Notes under the pieces: model-generated
The model's database searches: none
What the model was told of the DNA's origin: nothing
Seen by the model: the letters and a program-made list of their open reading frames with translations, nothing else
Translations under genes and position numbers: made by a program
Shown: piece after piece, positions 62,107 to 63,139 of the stretch
Position numbering within the stretch: the first letter of the stretch is position 1
Layout of the letters: every line of letters begins with the position of its first letter
From: Echinarachnius parma
Lineage: Eukaryota; Echinodermata; Echinoidea; Clypeasteroida; Echinarachniidae
Assembly: GCA_037951105.1 (NCBI GenBank)
Contig: JBAMJV010002041.1
Coordinates: forward strand, 1-64,000
Length of the DNA stretch: 64,000 bases
Direction: 5' to 3'

Positions 62107-62667
62107 GTGATGGTGACGGTGACGATGACGGTGATGGTGGTGATTATGGTTATAAGATAGTGATGATGATGTTGATGTTGGTGATGATGATGTTGATTAT
62201 GGTGATGATGGTGGTGATGATGATGTAAGAATTGTGATGATGATGATGACGACGATGATGATGACAACAATGATAACAACAATGACGATGATGACGGTGA
62301 CAGTGATGGTGGTGATGGTGGTGATTATGATGATGATGATAGTGATGTTGATGTTGGTGATGATAAATTTGATTATGGTGATGATGATTATGTAAGAATC
62401 GTGATGATGATGGTGATGATGATGATGATGATGATGATTAGAAGAAGATAAAGGAAGAAATCATGCAATGCTAGTTTTAAGCACAAAGTACCATTCTTAG
62501 TGTTTAGTTTTGTGCAAATCTATTTCCACTTTTGTCAAGGAATGTTTTGTCACAATAAAATGATGATTTTTGTGTGCATAATCTCTTGTTTTTGCAGATA
62601 AACTGGTGATGTTTACGAGGCCAAGTAGCATCAAGAAATCCAGCACAACATTCCAGCCAACACCAAA
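22048..62667 (+). CDS. WDR59: WDR59, GATOR2 complex subunit, exons 1-16 (3' end outside window)
   Basis: Sixteen exons join without a phase conflict to 581 codons. The product starts M-S-V-R-W-T-W-T-A-E-N-V and has F-R-E-S-Q-A-T-A-M, H-T-R-T-I, V-D-T-Y-I-Y-L-W-D, H-D-G-D-I-R-L-W-D-K-R, W-K-A-R-Y-T-P-F and I-P-F-P-R-T-S-G-A-R-F-C, all closely matching animal WDR59. The WD40 propeller covers about residues 10-330 and the RWD domain about 400-511. The family's alpha-solenoid and C-terminal zinc-binding domain are beyond the right edge (human WDR59 is about 974 residues). Established role: with WDR24, MIOS, SEH1L and SEC13 it forms GATOR2, which acts at the lysosome to relieve GATOR1 inhibition of mTORC1 when amino acids are present. 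Oddities: a GC-AG intron 8, tandem partial copies of exons 4, 8, 12, 13, 14 and 15, and two other open frames inside intron 4. Confidence 0.97.
23334..24584. mobile_element. hAT-like element (family M2), 1.25 kb, nested
   Basis: The ends CAATGCTCGAAATT and AATTTCGAGCGTTG are inverted repeats, flanked by GGATAAGG (23326-23333 and 24584-24591; one G may be shared). Subterminal blocks 'GGCCCGGTCGGGCCA' and 'GGCCCGGGGCCAGTAAAA' (inverted) are typical of this family. A second left-end motif (AATGCTCGAAATTATC) sits inside at 23529. The middle is AT-rich and non-coding. It splits the right arm of the foldback element. Confidence 0.85.
24611..26641. mobile_element. hAT-like element, 2.03 kb, with GTCCGA minisatellite, nested
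   Basis: It begins CAGTGTTGTAGTCGAGTC and ends with the inverse of CAGTCTTGGAGGACTCGAGG, flanked by a perfect 8-bp duplication TGAGTAAT (24603-24610 and 26642-26649). Near the left end GAGTCC hexamers are arranged in four longer units ending CACC (24623-24762); near the right end a GGCCTCGAGGCC-like repeat occurs (26480-26630). No transposase is recognised, so it is non-autonomous. Confidence 0.88.
27434..27483 (+). CDS. WDR59: WDR59 exon 2
   Basis: Acceptor CTCAATAG, donor CCGG/GTATGT. It encodes A-T-A-M-A-L-D-S-T-G-D-Y-V-L-L-A-G, the opening strands of the first blade. It enters in phase 0 and leaves after two bases of a Gly codon. Intron 1 (22111-27433) holds the nested foldback element. 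Confidence 0.93.
27764..27908 (+). CDS. WDR59: WDR59 exon 3
   Basis: From TTATGCAG to GGCT/GTAAGT. It encodes R-R-G-L-E-V-L-R-L-P-D-M and K-W-D-I-S-V-A-E-W-N-P-H, matching the human S-K-W-D-I-G-A-V-Q-W-N-P-H stretch. The exon's GC content is well above that of its introns. Confidence 0.95.
28621..28885 (+). pseudogene. Two degenerate acceptor-side copies of WDR59 exon 4
   Basis: Copies at 28623-28697 and about 28813-28882 repeat 'caatcagacagcggatgtgt', 'tcacactgcaagagt' and 'aggagctgtcc' of the true exon at 29032. Both have changes that break the frame and both lack the exon's 3' end and donor. The first keeps a CTACAG acceptor. Periods are about 190 and 220 bp, and intron sequence such as 'caaacagctttgtttca' is duplicated with them. 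Confidence 0.85.
29032..29117 (+). CDS. WDR59: WDR59 exon 4
   Basis: From TTTTACAG to ATCAG/GTGAGT. It encodes S-N-Q-T-A-D-V-F-T-L-Q and L-K-A-H-T-R-T-I, the end of blade one and the His that opens the next blade. It leaves two bases (AG) of a Ser codon completed by exon 5 across a 20.8-kb intron. Confidence 0.93.
29246..29540 (-). mobile_element. tRNA-derived SINE with internal triplication
   Basis: (AAT)n at the left and 'gcatttgtatagcgctta', 'attattacccatggtcatc' and 'catggtacccatttatacacc' identify the same SINE as at 9636 and 53496. A block containing 'gagcatactagccatatgct' is present three times in tandem (29383-29445), which the other copies do not show. The head is too changed to recognise A and B boxes. 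Confidence 0.8.
29715..29840. repeat. (GGAT)n microsatellite
   Basis: Imperfect tandem GGAT/TGAT units. The minus-strand open frame over it (Ser-Ile-His repeats) is not a gene. Confidence 0.9.
30034..30235 (+). mobile_element. LINE 3'-end fragment with RT C-terminal remnant
   Basis: In one frame it reads K-W-R-W-A-G-H-L-A-R-R-K-D-N-R-W-T, then R-G-R-Q-S-T, a stop, A-L-D-G and a second stop. The W-A-G-H-x-A-R and R-W-T motifs with following R-G-R are a familiar C-terminal tail of non-LTR retrotransposon ORF2 proteins. Only this tail is left; the reverse transcriptase and endonuclease domains are absent, as in strongly 5'-truncated LINE copies. The clade (RTE, CR1 or other) is not determined. 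Confidence 0.65.
30400..30710. mobile_element. MITE family M5, partial copy
   Basis: It matches the inner part of the TTAA-flanked elements at 44286, 46413 and 51157 ('ctctcattactcgatcatat', 'gacatatcagatcacag', 'aatacacatcttatcaacc', 'gcacatgttaactaaattac') but lacks clean ends. Confidence 0.6.
31568..31760. mobile_element. Worn copy of hAT-like MITE family M6
   Basis: 'gggcgatttagcccctgaaa', 'tttgcatgaatttaatgcaa' and 'cttgaaaaggaaccct' match the well-preserved copy at 49304-49493. Its right part ends in a poly-C run and the target duplication is not recognisable. A poly-G run at 31276-31291 precedes it. Confidence 0.6.
31935..32189. mobile_element. hAT-like MITE (family M2), 255 bp
   Basis: Left end CAGGGCTCGACACTAGCAC and inverted right end CAAGGCCTCCACACTAAC, with 'TTGCCCTATTGCCCGGGGCA' and 'TTGCCCGATTGGGCAAC' inside. 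Flanks share TGTAAA on both sides, an imperfect target duplication. Relatives: 3735, 23334, 36500, 52312 and 56880. Confidence 0.75.
32528..32950. repeat. Tandem duplication, about 210-bp unit
   Basis: 'ttagactggaagatccaacc', 'tttgttattgtagtgaa.ttgg', 'gttttgagaatattttgagga' and 'atcatcgtcaggagacaaag' recur in the same order about 210 bp apart. The copies differ by substitutions and small gaps. Intronic, non-coding. Confidence 0.85.
33170..33785. repeat. Tandem duplication, about 320-bp unit
   Basis: 'tcagtctggtttgagaatgg', 'atacttcaggtgtctttgatc' or its relative, 'gacactaaacctgatagaac' and 'aatgtaaacacag' occur in both halves (about 33175-33450 and 33520-33785). Intronic, non-coding. Confidence 0.85.
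33785..34035. repeat. Short-unit degenerate tandem repeat, about 110 bp
   Basis: 'gattaatagaca', 'gtgcgaaaggatgtttgaa' and 'gcagttcaaactaattgat' have relatives one unit later ('attaatagaccaa', 'ttgcgaaatgatatttgaa', 'gcattcaaaccgattattgat'). It continues the series of local duplications just upstream. Confidence 0.55.
34575..34867 (+). pseudogene. Two upstream copies of the 5' end of the next gene
   Basis: The nearer copy (34720-34867) starts with ATGATG at 34754, stays in frame for 37 codons with M-M-R-S-R-N-S-I-A-E-F-S-S-R-V-S-L-L-N-E and stops at TGA 34865. It clearly mirrors residues 1-35 of the frame at 34946. The farther copy (34575-34690) is only recognisable by 'tccgagtgagccttctgaat' and 'gtgtccaagctggacat'. 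Both lack the rest of the gene. Confidence 0.8.
34946..36010 (+). CDS. Nested uncharacterised Arg/Ser-rich protein, 354 residues
   Basis: An open frame inside WDR59 intron 4, same strand. The first ATG is at 34946 (A at -3, double ATG); an upstream TTG in frame is not a eukaryotic start. The N-terminal 110 residues are rich in Arg, Glu, Gln and Leu and probably form coiled coil (E-S-L-E-L-K-R-T-V-S-H-L). Residues about 155-220 contain seven or so imperfect 11-residue units of the type N-G-Q-G-E-M-T-S-R-R-G. The C-terminal part holds S-P-R-P-P-S-R-S-R-S-V-D. I do not recognise the family. Length without a stop and the upstream in-frame copy favour a true coding sequence, but splice sites, transcript ends and expression are unknown; it could also be one exon of a larger transcript. 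Confidence 0.55.
   Translation: MMRRRNSIAEFSSRVSLQNERESLELKRTVSHLDMARKYSLQNCENNIVRAKQRASRFNLDVIDFQYNMAERKQRLQYPSEETRKRMDQRGRSMDQRQRIAELQLTKSADADSFGDRRAYDSRSYSSWRPVAIHDQESDSSWLLTDQWKDQRVSTNGQGEGPPKNGQDEMAPMNGQGEMTSRRGHGDRTSKGKKGVRKSKCLKGERTSKCGQSKRSFGNEQSQLTSGFLSPRPPSRSRSVDYLMEAHDSHLTRRDVMVNNFVKRKSHPGPAGDSKATKPGSKQLPEPEDTLSAVTSSVSYNEMQSPYKLLNCIGRLSVSAADGAVRRGSPVGHSRRHYLVVPKNGYSERNSWKH
35866..36152 (+). repeat. Tandem duplication of the 3' end of the nested gene, 142-bp unit
   Basis: 'ataaactgctcaattgcata' to 'ggaaacattag' (35868-36010) is repeated at 36011-36151 ('ataaactgctccattgcatt' to 'ggaaaccttag'). The first unit codes for the C-terminus and its final TAG; the second lies after the stop and has lost the frame. 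This is a donor-side style copy for an exon without a donor. Confidence 0.8.
36500..36748. mobile_element. hAT-like MITE (family M2), 249 bp
   Basis: Left end CAAGCCTCCACTAAC and inverted right end CAGGACTTGACACTATCAC, with paired 'TTGCCCGTTCGGGCAAG' and 'TTGCCCGATTGGGCAAC' palindromes inside. CTTATAA occurs near both borders, an imperfect target duplication. It is in inverted orientation relative to the 31.9-kb copy. Confidence 0.72.
37090..37243. mobile_element. Tc1/mariner-like MITE (family M3)
   Basis: TACAGTCAAACCTGTGTATAG on the left pairs with the inverse of TACTGCAGCCAACCTGCC on the right, and 'AGTGGCCACTGTAGACAGG' lies inside. Bordered by TA. Confidence 0.65.
37593..38040. mobile_element. 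Element embedded in (GT)n, copy 1 (family M8)
   Basis: Core 37697-37985. Its right end, inverted (GTTGTAAGAACCACCAATCA then AGGACC), matches the left end of the 47.27-kb copy (GTTTGTAAGCACCCCCAATC then GAGGAC). (GT)n sequence borders both sides (37593-37690 and 37998-38035), in the same orientation. Confidence 0.6.
38101..38247. mobile_element. MITE family M1, 147 bp
   Basis: Ends CTGGGGGTATAATTGCAC and, inverted, CAGGGGGTGTTGAACAAAG. The core shares 'CATGCGACTTAATGCGCAAAT', shortened here to its conserved words, with the copies at 1043 and 49114. Non-coding. Confidence 0.75.
39110..39660. repeat. Degenerate tandem array, about 105-bp unit, five copies
   Basis: Each unit contains relatives of 'cagaaaaggattatcttc', 'acttcaagtcttccacag' and 'tcagcccaaatattttgtga'. 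A more distant relative lies near 38757-38830. Copies differ by 15-30 percent by eye. Non-coding, inside WDR59 intron 4. Confidence 0.8.
40777..41154. mobile_element. CpG-rich MITE, 378 bp, with 11-bp target duplication
   Basis: Ends TAGGGTGTTTTCGC and GCGAAAACAGCCTA are inverted repeats with extensions (TCAGCGACG against AACCTCAACG). TGTTTCATCAG flanks it at 40766-40776 and 41155-41165. A duplication of this length points to Mutator-like or a related superfamily; the assignment is tentative. The interior is much richer in CG than its surroundings and contains 'GATTGGTTGTTGCCTGATCG'. No transposase frame. Confidence 0.8.
42703..44040 (+). CDS. Nested uncharacterised basic, Ser-rich protein, 445 residues
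   Basis: An uninterrupted ATG-to-TGA frame in WDR59 intron 4, same strand. Residues 30-115 form the best-ordered part (R-Y-F-I-R-Q-K-H-A-I-E-H-V, E-L-F-D-Q-I-A-H, L-P-P-C-F-M-Y-G-E-R-V, M-A-L-L-R-F-V-L-E-R-R-P). Then come an acidic run (D-L-E-D-E-E-D-D-V-D, about 150-160), K-R-R-P-K-T-A-P-A near 197-205, a conserved-looking F-L-L-D-E-D-D, a Ser/His/Gly-rich low-complexity region (about 300-375) and a basic C-terminus. No signal peptide or membrane segment. The family is not recognised. Base composition is more GC-rich than the intron around it. CACCAG just before the ATG could be a splice acceptor, so 5' non-coding exons are possible. Confidence 0.7.
   Translation: MLPRHNGSSEEPKKHNSQKEQQAERMNHNEEKRLTLKTRYFIRQKHAIEHVMNQKINRTSELFDQIAHSSGNLAGQEFLREDVLPPCFMYGERVESRRKFSKRMALLRFVLERRPKSPQGLRKHNAASRDIDTRSADEIFEEILQKVESDLEDEEDDVDNHDASHETPRTNILKARGASAVTHRPSDRLPLSQREGKRRPKTAPAHESKTLQQSSVSLGVSSGWTTSSSSIHDMSGFPRLSPRIQFLLDEDDASSTLSSSQRDVYIPYWADLDPVTRHDLRSLRGQTNNSRSNGLSGHQATSGGGHHSQRGALHHPSTSSISSLHSNPSARAKSGTSRLKSSTSSLGSQKTGQSTHRGDAFVSSRQKSKKQGSESMTRVSDFFDNHEAIYEENDCVLASMEGNRKSPVRLFKRQTIYAPTIASRQRTIGSMLVSAGQRKKSVMGL
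44286..44658. mobile_element. MITE family M5, 373 bp, TTAA borders
   Basis: AGGGATCTAGTAAC and GTTACTAGATCCCT are perfect inverted ends, each flanked by TTAA (44282-44285 and 44659-44662). TTAA target duplications are known for piggyBac and Kolobok superfamilies. Two further near-complete copies lie at 46413-46796 and 51157-51538. Confidence 0.85.
44998..45003 (+). terminator. Candidate polyadenylation signal for the nested gene
   Basis: AATAAA about 960 bp after the stop of the 42703 frame, followed 40 bp later by GTTTTGTGTG, a GT-rich downstream element. It lies between two MITEs, so the 3' UTR would contain the first one. Confidence 0.4.
45080..45594. mobile_element. MITE, 515 bp, TTAA borders (family M9)
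   Basis: AGGGGTAGTTTAGTTTTGGTA and the inverse at the right end (TACCAAAACTAAACTACCCC, with a further T) form long inverted ends, flanked by TTAA at 45076-45079 and 45595-45598. A second copy lies at 48037-48535. No coding sequence. Confidence 0.85.
46138..46268. repeat. Cluster of ACAAGCTTGT palindromes
   Basis: The 10-bp palindrome ACAAGCTTGT or close relatives occur six or more times, separated by 'aacttg' or 'aaac'-type spacers of 7-25 bp. The spacing is irregular, unlike a simple minisatellite. Function unknown. Confidence 0.75.
46413..46796. mobile_element. MITE family M5, 384 bp
   Basis: AGGGACTTAGTAAC at the left and GTTACTAGATCCCT at the right, with TTAA at the left border and TTAG at the right. 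The interior matches the 44.3-kb and 51.2-kb copies. Confidence 0.8.
47150..47640. mobile_element. Element embedded in (GT)n, copy 2 (family M8)
   Basis: Core 47268-47580, beginning GTTTGTAAGCACCCCCAATC and ending with GGTCCTCGATTTACATG. (GT)n runs border it at 47150-47270 and 47581-47630. Internal words 'ccattcatatg' and 'agtcctcggttgggt' are shared with the 37.7-kb copy. Confidence 0.65.
47722..48034. mobile_element. MITE, about 310 bp, TTAA borders (family M7)
   Basis: AGGGAAATGAAATGCTG at the left and the inverse of AGGGAGCCAAACGCTGG at the right, with TTAA at 47722-47725 and at the right junction. Its right TTAA touches the next MITE. 'ctagaagtgacaggaattat' also occurs in a half copy at 37340. 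Confidence 0.7.
48037..48535. mobile_element. MITE family M9, second copy
   Basis: AGGGATAGTTGAATTG at the left and CAACTATCCCT-like right end, TTAA on both sides (48033-48036 and 48536-48539). Interior words 'atggcagaataaactttatt' and 'agcatggtggagttataac' match the 45.1-kb copy. Confidence 0.8.
48815..49117. mobile_element. MITE, about 300 bp (family M10)
   Basis: CTGGGGGGTGTTTCACAAAG at the left and CTTTGTGAAACAACCCCCTG at the right are inverted repeats that continue inward with 'TTAAGTTGAATTTAACTC' against its inverse. A second copy is at 55404-55729. Its right end overlaps the left end of the next element by a few bases. Confidence 0.82.
49114..49272. mobile_element. MITE family M1, inverted copy
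   Basis: CTGGGGGTGTTGCACAAGAG and the inverse at the right (CAACTCTTTGTGCAACACC, with a further A) bound a core that is the inverse of the copy at 38101. It starts where the previous MITE ends. Confidence 0.78.
49304..49493. mobile_element. hAT-like MITE family M6, 190 bp, perfect 8-bp duplication
   Basis: Ends CAGGGAAAAAA and TTTTTTCCCTG; perfect CCTTATAC on both sides (49296-49303 and 49494-49501), as in hAT elements. Inside, GCCCCCGAAA occurs three times in tandem with 30-bp spacing. Confidence 0.88.
49502..49655. mobile_element. Tc1/mariner-like MITE (family M3), worn copy
   Basis: 'AACCTGTCTATAGCAGCC', 'GCCTATAGTGTCCACC' and 'TTATGGAACCTGTCAAAAG' identify the family seen at 10831 and 37090. 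Ends have decayed. It follows directly on the target duplication of the previous element. Confidence 0.6.
49919..49999 (+). CDS. WDR59: WDR59 exon 5
   Basis: From CTTGCAG to CCAG/GTAAGC. It encodes N-L-N-W-S-V-F-D-A-S-L-L-A-T and C-S-V-D-T-Y-I-Y-L-W-D-T, nearly identical to the human T-S-S-V-D-T-Y-I-Y-I-W-D stretch. Phase 2 in, phase 2 out. Confidence 0.96.
50085..50530. mobile_element. Partial MITE family M4 copy and AT-rich flank
   Basis: The part from about 50335 to 50520 ('tagttaccataagccaaaga', 'gtacaagagaagtgtga', 'agtgatttttggcaatta') matches the right part of the element at 59633. The left part (50090-50300) looks different and may be another, unidentified repeat. Confidence 0.5.
50864..50901 (+). 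CDS. WDR59: WDR59 exon 6 (38 bp)
   Basis: From TTTTATAG to TTCG/GTGAGT. It encodes E-P-K-K-P-M-L-S-F-S-T-F, with split codons at both ends that fit exons 5 and 7. A very short exon linking two blades. Confidence 0.9.
51157..51538. mobile_element. MITE family M5, 382 bp
   Basis: AGGGACTTAGTAACATTGTC at the left and GTTACTAGATCCCT at the right; the TTAA borders have decayed (TTCA on the left, TCCA on the right). Interior matches the other copies. Confidence 0.75.
52065..52153 (+). CDS. WDR59: WDR59 exon 7
   Basis: From TTTACAG to AAAGG/GTATGT. It encodes G-A-G-Q-V-R-W-N-K-K-D-P-H-C-L-A-T and H-D-G-D-I-R-L-W-D-K-R, the third blade. Confidence 0.96.
52312..52452. mobile_element. hAT-like MITE family M2, fragment
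   Basis: 'gaggcaagtgaaatttgaaa', 'ttcacttgtctgaacgggca' and 'ataatgtggaggctta' match the right half of the 31.9-kb copy. The left end has been lost. Confidence 0.5.
52511..52606. repeat. Short palindromic element, about 95 bp
   Basis: TTAACCCGTTCAGGACGGAC at the left and GACCAGTCCTGAACGGGAAT at the right are inverted copies; related words occur at 33060-33120 and 41960-42045. Probably a small MITE. Confidence 0.6.
52608..52830 (+). pseudogene. Two acceptor-side copies of WDR59 exon 8
   Basis: The second copy (52751-52798) is identical to the first 48 bases of exon 8 and has the same ATTACAG acceptor, 122 bp upstream of the real one. The first (about 52622-52672) shares 'aaaggaaaccaagtgataaa' with several changes and has no AG acceptor at the expected place. 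Both then switch to 'ctcaaactt...agttcttcaaaaagaga'. Neither has a donor. Confidence 0.9.
52873..52989 (+). CDS. WDR59: WDR59 exon 8 (followed by a GC donor)
   Basis: From AATTACAG to GCTAAG/GCGAGT. It encodes K-G-N-Q-A-V-K-Y-I-S-A-H-L-S-K-I-Y-S-L-D, D-P-H-K-E and L-L-T-A-S-E-D-C-T-A-K. The phase-0 join to exon 9 (A-K then V-W-D-T) requires the exon to end at 52989, which makes the donor GC rather than GT; the next GT would break the frame and a TGA follows soon after. Confidence 0.93.
53496..53862 (-). mobile_element. tRNA-derived SINE, most complete copy
   Basis: On the minus strand the head contains a pol III A-box-like TGGCAACATTGGTAGAGCG and a B box GGTTCGAACCC. The body follows and the (TTA)n tail appears at the left as (AAT)n. 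Body words are shared with the copies at 9636 and 29246. Confidence 0.85.
53992..54069 (+). CDS. WDR59: WDR59 exon 9
   Basis: From CTTCACAG to TACACA/GTGAGT. It encodes V-W-D-T-T-N-E-V-N, L-E-F-R-T-D-T-P-Q and W-K-A-R-Y-T, matching human V-W-K-A-R-Y-T. Confidence 0.96.
54599..54761 (+). CDS. WDR59: WDR59 exon 10
   Basis: From AAATTAG to AAGATG/GTAATG. It encodes P-F-G-D-G-I-V-S-I-T-M-P-Q-L, L-L-M-W-S and H-S-F-V-G-H-T-D-D-I-L-E-F-Q-W. A (GAT)n repeat starts within 20 bp of its donor, and the frame runs open into it; that extension is not coding. Confidence 0.95.
54780..55215. repeat. (GAT)n-type microsatellite in WDR59 intron 10
   Basis: GAT, GAC and GGT triplets over about 430 bp, nearly filling the intron. 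It creates long Met, Asp and Ser open frames on both strands that are not genes. Confidence 0.95.
55278..55360 (+). CDS. WDR59: WDR59 exon 11
   Basis: From CTTTCAG to AAAGG/GTGAGA. It encodes A-S-I-D-Y-H-M-V-T-W-A-R-D-Y-S-L-R-I-W-R-V-E, the last propeller strand (human Y-Q-L-V-T-W-S-R-D-Q-T-L-R-M-W-R-V-D). Confidence 0.96.
55404..55729. mobile_element. MITE family M10, second copy
   Basis: CTGGGGG...GTGTTTCATAAACATC at the left and GATCTTTGTGAAACACCCCC at the right, with 'AACTCTAAGTTGGACTTAAC' and its inverse inside. A poly-G run extends the left end. Confidence 0.8.
55925..56460 (+). pseudogene. Three acceptor-side copies of WDR59 exon 12
   Basis: Copies start at 55925, 56125 and 56349, each behind a TAG or CAG acceptor, and repeat 'ctgtgcggagtcgaggtccc', 'gacctaaatctaagcgggtc' and parts of 'ctcgcctcccaaactgtcc'. 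All have small gaps or stops and lack the donor half. Periods are about 200, 224 and 226 bp up to the real exon at 56575. Confidence 0.9.
56575..56856 (+). CDS. WDR59: WDR59 exon 12
   Basis: From TTTCCAG to GAAACG/GTACGA. It encodes L-C-G-V-E-V-P-D-L-N, a linker rich in Ser, Gly and His, and L-E-Q-E-F-Q-S-V, the first helix region of the RWD domain (human L-Q-Q-E-F-S-L-I). Confidence 0.93.
56880..57640. mobile_element. hAT-like MITE family M2, interrupted copy
   Basis: The left half (56880-57036, with 'AAGGTCTCAAAATTAGCCC' and 'TTGCCCGAATGGGCAACCA') and the right half (57591-57640, with 'TTTCGGGCCACTGAAATTTG') are separated by the TTAA element at 57041-57586. Confidence 0.6.
57041..57586. 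mobile_element. TTAA-flanked foldback MITE, 546 bp, nested
   Basis: AGGGAAAGTTTCCCCATCAT and the inverse at the right end, TTAA at 57037-57040 and 57587-57590. Longer inverted blocks continue inward ('ATTCAAAGTCAATTGCTG', 'GGCTAATCCCATTCATCGCG' against their inverses), so most of the element can fold back. Inserted in family M2. Confidence 0.8.
58090..58251 (+). CDS. WDR59: WDR59 exon 13
   Basis: From TATTATAG to TTAGAG/GTTAGT. It encodes R-S-C-L-I-A-V-S-S-N-S-H-V-V-S-L-K-M and F-P-P-Q-Y-P-I-K-V-T-P-N-L-S-F, the core of the RWD domain (human K-F-P-A-Q-Y-P-N-N-A-A-P-S-F-Q-F). Confidence 0.96.
58258..58790. mobile_element. Element embedded in (CA)n, copy 3 (family M8)
   Basis: Core 58359-58762 with TTGTAAGCACC at the left and GGTGTTTACAA at the right; (CA)n on both sides (58258-58335 and 58761-58770). 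Repeated words of the type 'cggggact' and 'cgcggacatccgc' lie inside. Confidence 0.6.
58793..58903 (+). pseudogene. Donor-side copy of WDR59 exon 13
   Basis: It repeats 'atgacattccctcc.cagtac', 'aaagtcactccaaacctct' and 'agagacaacactggacattt', ending CTCGAG/GTGAGA like the real exon. It has an in-frame stop (CTCTAA) and lacks the exon's first third and acceptor. Confidence 0.9.
59028..59310 (+). pseudogene. Acceptor-side copies of WDR59 exon 14
   Basis: Copies start at 59028 (very short match), 59102 ('gaccacggctgtctccatca', 'ggttctgcatctcgaactgt', 'gtcaacaaactcatta') and 59266 ('gtgtggggtcatgtccgtag'). Each has a CAG acceptor and frame-breaking changes. The true exon is at 59436. Confidence 0.75.
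59436..59531 (+). CDS. WDR59: WDR59 exon 14
   Basis: From TTTTCAG to TTACAG/GTACGG. It encodes V-L-D-H-S-C-I-Q-Q-V-E-M-G-R-F-C and L-I-T-I-M-E-G-L-Q, the last helix of the RWD domain. Phase 0 at both ends. Confidence 0.93.
59540..60050. repeat. Short (AACCAATCATAA)n-type array split by a MITE
   Basis: 'ccaatcataaaccaatta' units at 59545-59612 continue at 60018-60050 after the element at 59633-60013. Confidence 0.7.
59633..60013. mobile_element. MITE family M4, intact copy, 381 bp, TTAA borders
   Basis: AGTGACC at the left and GATCACT at the right, TTAA on both sides (59629-59632 and 60014-60017). The interior words are shared with copies at 17.5, 20.5 and 50.3 kb. Non-coding. Confidence 0.75.
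60080..60371. mobile_element. TTAA-flanked MITE, 292 bp (family M11)
   Basis: AGGTACTTATTG at the left and ACTAAGTACCT at the right, TTAA at 60076-60079 and 60372-60375. It lies 60 bp from the previous TTAA element. Confidence 0.7.
60786..60841 (+). pseudogene. Donor-side copy of WDR59 exon 14
   Basis: 'caaactgtgccagtaaacac', 'gcatcaaccatcatggagga' and the donor CAG/GTAAGA repeat the end of exon 14. The 5' part is missing. Confidence 0.8.
61020..61160 (+). pseudogene. Acceptor-side copy of WDR59 exon 15
   Basis: 'tatattttctctttg', 'gtgaacataaacagttcttt' and 'aggcagccaggtgggagatt' match the region around 61240. The acceptor AG has become CG, and the copy ends in unrelated T-rich sequence. 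Confidence 0.85.
61240..61381 (+). CDS. WDR59: WDR59 exon 15
   Basis: From GACATCAG to TACTG/GTAAGA. It encodes V-N-M-N-S-S-F-N-G-P-S-M and D-K-Y-I-P-F-P-R-T-S-G-A-R-F-C-S-T, matching human A-N-I-P-F-P-R-T-S-G-A-R-F-C-G-A, a hallmark of WDR59. A 12-bp minisatellite begins 8 bp after its donor. Confidence 0.97.
61389..62450. repeat. 12-bp minisatellite passing into (GAT)n
   Basis: From 61389 to about 62050 the unit GGTGGTGAAGAT alternates with GGTGGTGATGAT for some 55 units; then (GAT)n and mixed GAT/GGT/GTT triplets continue to about 62440. Open frames of 306 and 348 residues on the two strands (Met-Val-Val-Lys and Thr-Thr-Ile-Phe repeats) are artefacts of the repeat. Confidence 0.97.
62598..62667 (+). 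CDS. WDR59: WDR59 exon 16 (last in window)
   Basis: From TTTGCAG to CCAAA/GTAAGT. It encodes D-K-L-V-M-F-T-R-P-S-S-I-K-K (human Y-L-V-Y-F-T-R-P). It leaves two bases for an exon beyond the right edge. Confidence 0.93.
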
Positions 62668-63139
62668 GTAAGTACAAGTGTTCAAACTAATCTTTTGCTT
62701 ATATTGTTGGAAAGATTTATAGAATGATACTCAAAGGAAATTAGTGAATTATATTGACCAAGGCTATTTGGAACTTAAGCAGTTCTTCTTCATCTTCTCC
62801 TGATTAATCTACCTCTTTCAATCCTGAATATTATTGAAGTTATCATTCTCTTAGCCTTGTTGTATTTTTCACTTCACTGTAAAAGTATGAAACAGATCTA
62901 TTTTTGTTCGCAAATGTCTCCTTAGTTGTTCTGATATTCATGGTTGAATTAAAAAATATCCCTGGGATTTAATTTACATAATAAGTTGGCTTTTTTACTG
63001 TATTCACTATTATTGTCTGTTTTCTAATGCAGATTATGACAAAAATAGAATTTCATTTTAATTTAAGTCATGCATACCTACTTGTATTAAAGGAATGTCA
63101 CAATTAAGTATTTTAAAGGTCACTGATTAGAAACCATAT

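Noticed and set aside
61236-62282. Open frames of 348 (minus) and 306 (plus) residues
   Set aside because: They are produced by the 12-bp minisatellite and (GAT)n. Only the first 142 bases of the plus frame are coding, as WDR59 exon 15.
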